Origin: Desulfobacterales bacterium | GTDB lineage: Bacteria > Desulfobacterota > Desulfobacteria > Desulfobacterales > Desulfobacteraceae | NCBI GenBank assembly: GCA_022361535.1 | Contig: JAKSAU010000110.1 | Span: 1 to 51,720 of the forward strand | Direction of reading: 5' to 3' | DNA length: 51,720 nt | In this document: piece after piece, positions 23,063-30,633 of the stretch | Layout: every line of letters starts with the position of its first letter | Numbering within the stretch: the stretch's first letter is position 1 | Position numbers and translations under genes: made by a program | Notes under the pieces: generated by a model | Seen by the model: only the letters and a program-made list of their open reading frames with translations | Databases searched by the model: none | Told to the model about the DNA's origin: nothing

Positions 23063-24607
23063 TTAAAGCGGAGAGGGTCCTTGTGGCGGATGGGCTTTCA
23101 TGTATTCAAGCCGGTTCAAGCCGTTAATATAAGCCAGTGCAGAAGCTGTAATGATATCAGGATCAGCCCCCTTGCCCAATGCAACAATCCCGTCTTCTTT
23201 AAGCCTTACTGTAACCTCACCCTGGGCGTCTGTACCTTCAGTTAGGGCGGAGATGGTAAATCGCAGCAGTTCGGATTTGGTTCCGGTAAGTTTTGATATG
23301 ATGTTATAAACTGCATCAATGGGCCCTGAACCTTCTGTAGCTCCCTGGACAGGCCTGCCGTTAATGTTGAGCATAACAGACGCGGTCGGGTAAACTGTGT
23401 TGCCTGACAGAACATGGATATACTCAAGGCAGAAAACCTCGGAAGATCTGAGAACCCCTTCATTGATAAGTGCTTCAATATCTTCGTCAAGGATGCTCTT
23501 TTTCTTATCTGCCAGATTCTTGAATTTTTTAAATACAACATTCAGTTCATCTTCAGAAAGATCATAGCCCATTTCCTTAATGTGGGCGTTGAGAGCATGT
23601 CGGCCTGAGTGCTTGCCAAGTACAAGGCTGTTTTTGGAAATCCCAACCGTTTCTGGCTTCATGATTTCATACGTCATGGGGTTTTTAAGAACACCGTCCT
23701 GATGAATACCGGCTTCATGGGCAAAAGCATTTGCTCCCACAATGGCCCGGTTAGGCTGTACCAAAATACCTGTAATCATAGATACAAGCCTGGAAGTTGG
23801 GTAAATTCGGGTGGTATCAATTCCGGTGGTGTGGGGGAAGAAATTTGGCCTGGTATTCAGGGACATGACCACTTCTTCCATGGATGTGTTTCCTGCCCGT
23901 TCTCCGATGCCGTTGATGGTTACTTCGACCTGGCGGGCGCCGTTGCTGACGGCTGCAAGGGTGTTAGAGGTGGCAAGGCCAAGATCATTGTGACAATGGA
24001 CAGATAAGACTGCTTTATCGATGTTGGAAGTGTTTTCCATGACGTATTTGACCAACTCGCCAAATTCTTCCGGGATGGCATATCCAACGGTGTCTGGCAG
24101 GTTGATGGTGGTTGCACCAGCATCAATCACAGACTCAAACACGGTGCACAAAAAGTCTTTGTCGGATCTGGAGCCGTCTTCGGCAGAGAATTCTACGTTT
24201 TTGGTAAAAGATGCTGCCAGCTTTACGGACTCAACTGCTTGCTTTAATACATCTGCCGGCTCCATTTGAAGCTTGTATTTCATGTGCAGTTCAGAGGTCG
24301 CAATAAAGGTATGGATTCTTGGATTAACTGCATCCTTGACGGCATCCCATCCGCGCCTGATATCATCTTCATTAGCACGGCAAAGGGCTGCTACCTGGGT
24401 TTTTTTTAATGTTTCGGAAATGGCTTTTACAGCTTCGTAGTCTCCAACTGAGGCTGCCGGAAAACCTGCCTCAATTACGTCTACCCCCAGAGCCTCAAGC
24501 TGGGTAGCAATTCTCAGCTTCTCAGCCTGGTTCATACTGGCTCCGGGGGATTGTTCGCCGTCCCTCAATGTTGTATCGAATACGATAATTCGTCTGTCAT
24601 CATTCAT
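23063..24607 (-). CDS. leuA: 2-isopropylmalate synthase
   Basis: 514 residues, the length of the full bacterial enzyme with regulatory domain. The DRE-TIM barrel shows FDTTLRDGEQSPGASM near the N-terminus, VHCHNDLGLATSN, and the NGIGERAGNTSMEEVVM segment. The C-terminal LeuA dimer/allosteric domain is present (after about residue 390), so leucine feedback is expected. It condenses acetyl-CoA with 2-ketoisovalerate, the first committed step to leucine. It is last in the five-gene minus-strand operon, 19 nt after cimA; leuB and leuCD are not in the window. Confidence 0.97.
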   Translation of the reverse strand: MNDDRRIIVFDTTLRDGEQSPGASMNQAEKLRIATQLEALGVDVIEAGFPAASVGDYEAVKAISETLKKTQVAALCRANEDDIRRGWDAVKDAVNPRIHTFIATSELHMKYKLQMEPADVLKQAVESVKLAASFTKNVEFSAEDGSRSDKDFLCTVFESVIDAGATTINLPDTVGYAIPEEFGELVKYVMENTSNIDKAVLSVHCHNDLGLATSNTLAAVSNGARQVEVTINGIGERAGNTSMEEVVMSLNTRPNFFPHTTGIDTTRIYPTSRLVSMITGILVQPNRAIVGANAFAHEAGIHQDGVLKNPMTYEIMKPETVGISKNSLVLGKHSGRHALNAHIKEMGYDLSEDELNVVFKKFKNLADKKKSILDEDIEALINEGVLRSSEVFCLEYIHVLSGNTVYPTASVMLNINGRPVQGATEGSGPIDAVYNIISKLTGTKSELLRFTISALTEGTDAQGEVTVRLKEDGIVALGKGADPDIITASALAYINGLNRLEYMKAHPPQGPSPL

Positions 24608-24626
24608 TTTTATTTACCCTTTATGT

Positions 24627-26270
24627 TTAAACTGATTCTAAATTCTTAGATTTTTCATGATCGGTTTTCTGCGCTTTGTTCTTATCCAGTGACAACTTGT
24701 ACTGAAAACTGTCTGCCAGCGCCTGCCATGAGGCTTCAATAATATCTTCTGAGACCCCAATGGTGGAGAATATGTTATCCGTATCCCTGGATTCAATGAG
24801 AACCCTAACCTTGGCGTCAGTACCGTCAGAACCGTCAATCACACGGACTTTAAAGTCAACCAGGTACATGTCATTGACCTGCGGGTACACGGCAGATAAT
24901 GCTTTTCTTAGTGCATTATCAAGTGCAGATACAGGACCATCGCCCTCGGCAGAAGTGATTTCAGTCTTGTCACCCACCCGGATCTTGATCATGGCGTGGG
25001 AATAGCATGGGCGTTCTTTATCCTTTTCAACCACTACTCTGAACGACTCAAGGTCAAAGGTTGATTCATACTGCTCGGTGAGCTTTTCCATGATCAATTT
25101 CAGTGAGCCTTCAGCTGCGTCAAATTCAAACCCGTCATTTTCAAGCTCTTTAATATTGTTGACGATCAAGGCTTTCCTGGTTTCATCTTTGCCAAGGTCA
25201 ACACCAAGCTCTTCTGCTTTGTAGGTAATATTGCTTTTCCCGGATTGTTCTGAAACAAGCACCCGGCGTTCATTTCCCACCTGTTCAGGTGCCATATGTT
25301 CATAGGCTCTAGGATTTTTCATAATGGCAGAAACATGAACACCGCCTTTGTGAGCAAATGCAGATTTTCCAACAAAGGGTCTTGTGCTGACCGGCGGCAT
25401 GTTGGCAGTTTCGGATACAAACCTTGACAAGTTCTGCAGTTTTGCCAGGTTTTCATCACTAATGCAGTCCCGATTCATTTTTAATGCCAATATAGGGATA
25501 ATGGCTGTTAAGTCTGCATTGCCGCATCGTTCGCCATATCCGTTAATGGTACCCTGAACCATAGTCGCACCTGCGTGAACCGCATTGATGGTATTGGCCA
25601 CAGCCATGGCACAGTCGTTGTGTGTGTGAACTCCGAAGATCACATCTTCATGGTCTTTAAACCGTTCAATGGTTTCCCTGGTGATGGTATCAATGTCACA
25701 GGGAAGGCAGCCGCCGTTGGTGTCGCAAAGCACCAGACAGCGTGTTCCTCCTTTTAAAGCTGCGTCAAGAGTTTCCAAGGCGAACTCGGGGTTGGCCTTG
25801 TATCCGTCATAAAAATGTTCGGCATCATAAATGACTTCTCTGTCGTGGGCGCATAAATAAGCCACACTTTCAGTGATCATGGCCAAATTTTCTTTACGCG
25901 TGTTGGACATGATGTCTTGTACATGAAGGTCCCATGTTTTACCGAAAATAGTTACAGCAGGTGCACCTGAATCTATAAGAGCCTTAAGATTAGCATCCTC
26001 TTCACAGGTTTTGCCTGGCCGCCTTGTTGACCCAAAGGCTGATATTTTAGCCTGCTTGAACTCCACGTCTCTGACCAGATCGAAAAAGGCTTGTGCTCCG
26101 GGATTTGAACCGGGCCAGCCGCCTTCAATATAATGGATTCCAGATTCATCCAGGCGCATTGCCATTTTAAGTTTGTCTTCAGGGGAGAAAAAGATATTTT
26201 CCCCCTGCATCCCGTCCCTTAGGGTTGTGTCATACAAAATGGCTTTCTTTTTTACGCTTTCGCTATTCAT
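24627..26270 (-). CDS. cimA: (R)-citramalate synthase
   Basis: 547 residues. It is a second DRE-TIM aldolase with YDTTLRDGMQGENIFF near the start and YIEGGWPGSNPG, the segments that distinguish CimA from LeuA; VHTHNDCAMAVANT supplies the metal-binding HxH and YGERCGNADL follows. A C-terminal regulatory domain with GDGPVSALDNALRKAL is present. It condenses pyruvate with acetyl-CoA to citramalate, giving isoleucine without threonine deaminase. The start overlaps the ilvN stop by 4 nt. Presence of both cimA and leuA in one operon explains how a single regulatory leader can set all three branched-chain amino acids. Confidence 0.95.
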   Translation of the reverse strand: MNSESVKKKAILYDTTLRDGMQGENIFFSPEDKLKMAMRLDESGIHYIEGGWPGSNPGAQAFFDLVRDVEFKQAKISAFGSTRRPGKTCEEDANLKALIDSGAPAVTIFGKTWDLHVQDIMSNTRKENLAMITESVAYLCAHDREVIYDAEHFYDGYKANPEFALETLDAALKGGTRCLVLCDTNGGCLPCDIDTITRETIERFKDHEDVIFGVHTHNDCAMAVANTINAVHAGATMVQGTINGYGERCGNADLTAIIPILALKMNRDCISDENLAKLQNLSRFVSETANMPPVSTRPFVGKSAFAHKGGVHVSAIMKNPRAYEHMAPEQVGNERRVLVSEQSGKSNITYKAEELGVDLGKDETRKALIVNNIKELENDGFEFDAAEGSLKLIMEKLTEQYESTFDLESFRVVVEKDKERPCYSHAMIKIRVGDKTEITSAEGDGPVSALDNALRKALSAVYPQVNDMYLVDFKVRVIDGSDGTDAKVRVLIESRDTDNIFSTIGVSEDIIEASWQALADSFQYKLSLDKNKAQKTDHEKSKNLESV

Positions 26271-26758
26271 TTTCCATTCTCCCTGCCCAGGGCGATTGCA
26301 CCTGTAGAAGCGATTTCCACAATGCCCATAGGTTGCATCAATGAAATAAAGGCTTTTATTTTTCCACTGTTACCAGAGACTTCAATGATGAAATGAGAGT
26401 GTCCGACATCAACAATTTTAGATCTGAATATATCTACACAACGCATGATTTCAGCTCGTTTGTCAGGTTTCGCATGAACTTTTACCAATGCAAGCTGGCG
26501 TTCCACATACCGCTTTTCAGTAAGGTCGTTTACAGTGATGACATTTATCAGTTTGTGGAGTTGCTTTTTTATTTGCTCGATTATATGCGCGTCGCAATAC
26601 GTGACCATGGTGATCACTGACACATTGGGGTCAGTTGTCTTTGCAACACTCAAAGAATCAATATTAAAACCGCGGCCGGAAAAAAGACCGGCTATCCTGG
26701 ACAATACGCCAGGTTCATTATCAACAAGAATGGAGAGCAAATATCTGTTAATTTCCAT
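26267..26758 (-). CDS. ilvN: Acetolactate synthase small (regulatory) subunit
   Basis: 163 residues, the usual size. The N-terminal ACT domain starts RYLLSILVDNEPGVLSRIAG, with LFSGRGFNIDSLSVA, the valine-binding fold. The C-terminal ALS_ss domain has VDVGHSHFIIEVSGN. It binds the catalytic subunit encoded 14 nt upstream and gives feedback control by valine. It is also called ilvH in some genomes. Confidence 0.95.
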   Translation of the reverse strand: MEINRYLLSILVDNEPGVLSRIAGLFSGRGFNIDSLSVAKTTDPNVSVITMVTYCDAHIIEQIKKQLHKLINVITVNDLTEKRYVERQLALVKVHAKPDKRAEIMRCVDIFRSKIVDVGHSHFIIEVSGNSGKIKAFISLMQPMGIVEIASTGAIALGRENGK

Positions 26759-26772
26759 GGGTATAGTCCTTT

Positions 26773-28464
26773 CTAAACCAAAAGCATGTCTGTTATGGCA
26801 CCGCCCGCAGGCACCATTGGGTAAACCGATTCTTCACGTTCAACGATGAAATTCATTACAACGGTTCCCTCGGTATTTAACCCTTGTTCAAGAGTTTCGG
26901 TTACTTTGGCCGGATCATCACACATAAATCCTTTAGCGCCGTAAGCTTCTGCAAGTTTAACAAAATCAGGAGCGTGTTCCATGTTGGTGGCAGCATAAGC
27001 TTTATCATAGAAGAATTCCTGCCATTGACGGACCATTCCAAGAAACCGGTTGTTCAGTATGACGATTTTAATGTCAAGGTTTGCTGAAACTGCAGTCATC
27101 AATTCCTGAGAGTTCATCTGTATAGAACCGTCTCCGGCAACACAGACAACGAGTTTATCAGGCTGGCCGGCTTTTGCACCGATAGCGGCAGGAAGCCCGA
27201 AACCCATGACACCTAGCCCGCCGGATGTAATAAAGTGATTGGGCTGGTCAAAGTGGTAATACTGGGCAGTCCACATCTGATTTTGACCTACTTCAGTAGT
27301 CACAACGGCTTTGCCCTCGGTCACTTCATACAACTTTTCTACAACATACTGGGGTTTGATGGTGTCATAGCCCTGTTCATATTTGAGCGGTGTGGTCTGT
27401 TTCCATTCATTAATCTTATTGAGCCAGTCTTCCCGATCAACCTGAAAGGATGAGGGATCTTCTTTTTCCATAAGTGCATAAATATCTGCCAGGGCCATTT
27501 TGCAATCCCCGACAATGGGACAGTCAACTTCAACGTTTTTATGAATAGAGGTCGGATCGATATCGATTTGAATAATTTTGGCATCAGGTGCAAATTTTTC
27601 TAAGTTCCCTGTAACACGATCATCAAACCGGACACCTGCAGCAAAAATAAGATCGCTGTGCCCGATACTCATATTAGCCCGGTAGGTGCCGTGCATACCG
27701 AGCATCCCAAGCCAATTATCGTCAGAACCGGGAAAAGCGCCAAGTCCCATCAATGAGGCGGTTACAGGAACGTTGGCAAGTTTGGCAATTTTTGTGAATT
27801 CTTCGGAAGCCTGTGAAGAAATGATACCCCCCCCACCAAACATAACCGGACGCCTGGCAGCTTTAAGCATCTCAACAGCCTTGGACATCTGTTTCTTATT
27901 AGGCTTGTAATTAGGCTTATAGGATCTCATCTTTGTGGGCTCAGGCATATCAAATTCAATCTGGGCCTGAGTAATATCCTTTGGCAGGTCTACAAGAACC
28001 GGACCCGGACGACCGGAACTTGCAATATGAAAGGCCTCCTGGATGATGCAAGCAAGTTTATTTGGATCTTTGACAAGGTAGTTGTGTTTGGTACAGGGTC
28101 TGGTGATACCTACAATATCAACTTCTTGGAAGGCATCGTTTCCAATCAGACCTGTAGGAACCTGGCCTGTAAAAACCACCATGGGAATGGAATCTGAATG
28201 GGCAGATGCAATACCTGTAACCGTATTGGTCGCGCCTGGACCTGAGGTAACAAGTGCAACACCAGTGGTCTTGTGTGCCCTGGCATAAGCATCAGCCATG
28301 TGGACGGCACCCTGCTCATGACGGACAAGAATATGATTCAGGTCATCATGCCTGTCTATCTCATCATGGATATCAATGGTAGCACCCCCGGGATACCCGA
28401 ATATAGTATCTACTCCCTGGGATTTAATCATATGAACGAGGATTTGAGCCCCTGTGAGTTTCAT
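26773..28464 (-). CDS. ilvB: Acetolactate synthase large (catalytic) subunit
   Basis: 563 residues of the thiamine-diphosphate enzyme family. The N-terminal pyrimidine domain has VDTIFGYPGGATIDIHD and the catalytic glutamate in LVRHEQGAVHMADAYAR. The FAD-linked central domain follows, and the C-terminal domain has the cofactor motif GDGSIQMNSQELMTAV...LNN. It joins two pyruvates to acetolactate, or pyruvate and 2-ketobutyrate to acetohydroxybutyrate, the shared first step for valine, leucine and isoleucine. It lies 18 nt after ilvD in the operon. Confidence 0.97.
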   Translation of the reverse strand: MKLTGAQILVHMIKSQGVDTIFGYPGGATIDIHDEIDRHDDLNHILVRHEQGAVHMADAYARAHKTTGVALVTSGPGATNTVTGIASAHSDSIPMVVFTGQVPTGLIGNDAFQEVDIVGITRPCTKHNYLVKDPNKLACIIQEAFHIASSGRPGPVLVDLPKDITQAQIEFDMPEPTKMRSYKPNYKPNKKQMSKAVEMLKAARRPVMFGGGGIISSQASEEFTKIAKLANVPVTASLMGLGAFPGSDDNWLGMLGMHGTYRANMSIGHSDLIFAAGVRFDDRVTGNLEKFAPDAKIIQIDIDPTSIHKNVEVDCPIVGDCKMALADIYALMEKEDPSSFQVDREDWLNKINEWKQTTPLKYEQGYDTIKPQYVVEKLYEVTEGKAVVTTEVGQNQMWTAQYYHFDQPNHFITSGGLGVMGFGLPAAIGAKAGQPDKLVVCVAGDGSIQMNSQELMTAVSANLDIKIVILNNRFLGMVRQWQEFFYDKAYAATNMEHAPDFVKLAEAYGAKGFMCDDPAKVTETLEQGLNTEGTVVMNFIVEREESVYPMVPAGGAITDMLLV

Positions 28465-28482
28465 GGTTGTCTCCTGTAAGAT

Positions 28483-30150
28483 TTATTTGAATATTGCTCC
28501 ATTACCAGCGGATGAAACCATCCGTGCGTAACGGGCCATATAACCTGTTTTAATTTTTGGTTCCGGTTTTTCCCATGTAGAGAACCGGGTTTCTATTTCT
28601 TCTTTTGGAACTAAAAGTTCAATGGTCTTATTAGGAATGTCAATTTGGATTTGATCGTTTTCCTGGACGATTGCTATCAAGCCACCCTGTGTGGCTTCAG
28701 GGGATACATGGCCAATGCTTGCACCCTTGGTTCCGCCGGAAAATCGTCCATCAGTGATCAAAGCACACTTGTCATCTAATCCCATACCGGCAATGGCAGA
28801 AGTCGGCGTGAGCATTTCACGCATGCCAGGCCCGCCGGCCGGTCCCTCGTAACGGATAACAATTACATCACCCGGATTAATCTGTCTGTCCATAATGGCC
28901 TGGGTCGCATCTTCTTCTGAGTCGAAAACCCTGGCAGGTCCCTGGTGCGTCATCATCTCCGGCAATACTGCAGACTGCTTGACCACACAGCCTTCCGGTG
29001 CAATGTTCCCGAACAGTACCGCAAGTCCTCCTTCTTTATGGTAGGGATCTGCAACAGGCCGGACAACTTCCGGGTATTTAACAGATACAGTTTCAAGATT
29101 TTGGGCAATAGTGCTGCCCGTAGCCGTAATCAGTTCTGTATTTATCATGTTGTTGTCAGCAAGTTCTTTTAAAACCGCCTGAATGCCTCCGGCTGCGTCA
29201 AGATCTTCAATATGGTCTTTGCCGCCAGGGCTAAGAGAGCATAAGTGGGGTGTCTTTTTGCTGACCTCATTGATCAATTCAAGTGGGATATCTACACCTG
29301 CCTCAGCAGCAATGGCCTTAAGATGAAGCACGGTATTGGTAGAACAGCCCAGGGCCATGTCCACGGCCAAGGAATTCATAAATGCTTCTCTTGTCATTAC
29401 TTTTGAGGGAGTGATTTCTTTTTCCAGAAGTTCCATAACCTTAATACCTGCCTGTTTAGCAAGACGAAGTCTGCTGGACATTGGCGCTGGGATTGTGCCA
29501 TTGCCAGGCAATGCCATACCAATTGCTTCAGTGAGGCAATTCATGGAGTTTGCAGTGAACATACCGGCACAAGAGCCGCAGGTCGGACATGCTGCATTTT
29601 CAACTTCCAGGAGTTCTTTTTCAGATATTTTTCCTGTCTTAACAGCACCAACAGCCTCAAAAATGGAAATTAAGTCGATTTTTTTTGTTCTGTCTTGTGG
29701 ATGCCGGCCGGCCAGCATGGGGCCGCCACTGATAAAAATGGCAGGAATATTCAGTCTGGCTGCAGCCATCAGCATGCCGGGAACAATTTTATCACAGTTG
29801 GGGACCATGACGATTGCATCAAAAGGGTGGGCCGTTGCAGATACTTCTATACTGTCTGCAATCAGCTCTCTTGAAGCAAGAGAATAGTGCATGCCTTTGT
29901 GGTTCATAGCGATACCGTCACAAATCCCGATGGTGGAAAATTCCATGGGTGTGCCGCCGGCCATGGAGATCCCTGCTTTGACAGCGCTGACAATGGAATC
30001 AAGGTGCATATGTCCCGGAATCAGTTCATTGGCTGAATTGGCAATACCGATAAGTGGTTGGGAGATTTCCCGGTCCGTGTAACCCAAAGCTTTCATCAGG
30101 CCGCGGTGGGGTGCCCGTGCAACTCCTTTTGTAGCAATATGGCTTCTCAT
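28483..30150 (-). CDS. ilvD: Dihydroxy-acid dehydratase
   Basis: 555 residues. Iron-sulfur and active-site motifs are present: [31 protein letters not shown], and [19 protein letters not shown] near the C-terminus. The enzyme dehydrates dihydroxy acids to 2-keto acids in valine and isoleucine synthesis. It is the first structural gene after the attenuator; a GGAG lies 14 nt before its start, further than ideal. The missing pathway enzyme, ketol-acid reductoisomerase (ilvC), is not in this window. Confidence 0.97.
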   Translation of the reverse strand: MRSHIATKGVARAPHRGLMKALGYTDREISQPLIGIANSANELIPGHMHLDSIVSAVKAGISMAGGTPMEFSTIGICDGIAMNHKGMHYSLASRELIADSIEVSATAHPFDAIVMVPNCDKIVPGMLMAAARLNIPAIFISGGPMLAGRHPQDRTKKIDLISIFEAVGAVKTGKISEKELLEVENAACPTCGSCAGMFTANSMNCLTEAIGMALPGNGTIPAPMSSRLRLAKQAGIKVMELLEKEITPSKVMTREAFMNSLAVDMALGCSTNTVLHLKAIAAEAGVDIPLELINEVSKKTPHLCSLSPGGKDHIEDLDAAGGIQAVLKELADNNMINTELITATGSTIAQNLETVSVKYPEVVRPVADPYHKEGGLAVLFGNIAPEGCVVKQSAVLPEMMTHQGPARVFDSEEDATQAIMDRQINPGDVIVIRYEGPAGGPGMREMLTPTSAIAGMGLDDKCALITDGRFSGGTKGASIGHVSPEATQGGLIAIVQENDQIQIDIPNKTIELLVPKEEIETRFSTWEKPEPKIKTGYMARYARMVSSAGNGAIFK

Positions 30151-30177
30151 AAGTTTTTTTAGGTCTCCATAAACCAG

Positions 30178-30218
30178 AAAAGCCGTTATCAGCCCTCTTG
30201 GGGCTGATAACGGCTTTT
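30178..30218 (-). terminator. Attenuator terminator of the ilv-leu operon
   Basis: A perfect 18-bp stem (30178-30195 with 30201-30218) with a 5-nt loop. Read on the minus strand it ends in CGGCTTTTCTGG, a short T-run. It sits between the leader peptide and ilvD. Its 5' arm (minus 30214-30200) can instead pair with the end of the leader-peptide region (minus 30253-30239), 13 of 15 positions pairing including two G-U, to form an antiterminator. Confidence 0.85.
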
Positions 30219-30242
30219 TTAAGTTCTTTTTAGTTTAAGCCA

Positions 30243-30326
30243 CTAATAGCCCCTTCGCCCGGAGGTGAGAATAATCACCTCCACGATAATAAGGACTATT
30301 AGGCTGTTAATAATGTTTGTCTTCAT
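30243..30326 (-). CDS. Branched-chain amino acid leader peptide (ilv leader)
   Basis: A 27-codon frame: MKTNIINSLIVLIIV, then EVIILTSGRRGY. Seven Ile, three Leu and three Val make 13 of 27 residues, with runs LIVLIIV and VIIL, as in the E. coli ilv and leu leader peptides. The stop codon lies 24 nt before the terminator stem, and the last codons overlap the antiterminator arm. Low charged tRNA for any of the three amino acids would stall the ribosome and free that arm; normal translation to the stop would cover it and let the terminator form. The frame also contains a GGAGGTGA/TCACCTCC hairpin (30261-30282). Ribosome-binding site is weak (AGAG). Confidence 0.85.
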   Translation of the reverse strand: MKTNIINSLIVLIIVEVIILTSGRRGY

Positions 30327-30354
30327 AATTATTTACTCTAATTTAAAAAGATTT

Positions 30355-30381
30355 ATTATATATAAATTCTGAGAAAGTCAA
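30355..30381 (-). promoter_or_regulatory. Candidate promoter of the ilv leader and operon
   Basis: On the minus strand TTGACT (30381-30376) and TATAAT (30360-30355) are near-perfect boxes, but the spacer is only 15 nt. A hexamer TAATAA two bases later gives 17 nt. It lies 30 nt before the leader start codon, the right place for a short attenuator leader. Confidence 0.55.
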
Positions 30382-30546
30382 GAAAAAAATAAATGATGAG
30401 TCAATTAATGGCGATTTCAGTTTAAGTAATCGCATGTTTAACATTTATACACTTAACCTCAAACCAATACAATTAGAGTAAGAATTAATATACAAGAAAT
30501 TATATAAACCAGGTTTGTTTGAATTCTGTGATTTGTGGATTTGAAT

Positions 30547-30576
30547 TTGACATTCAAACAAGGGTCTGACTATACT
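30547..30576 (+). promoter_or_regulatory. Sigma-70 promoter of the hybrid kinase-regulator operon
   Basis: TTGACA (30547-30552) and TATACT (30571-30576) with an 18-nt spacer, 57 nt before the kinase start codon. The rest of 30382-30546 holds no gene that I can see. Confidence 0.7.
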
Positions 30577-30633
30577 CCCATAGCTAATCCATCAACGAAG
30601 AATATTTGAAAATCAGATAACTCCATACAAACA

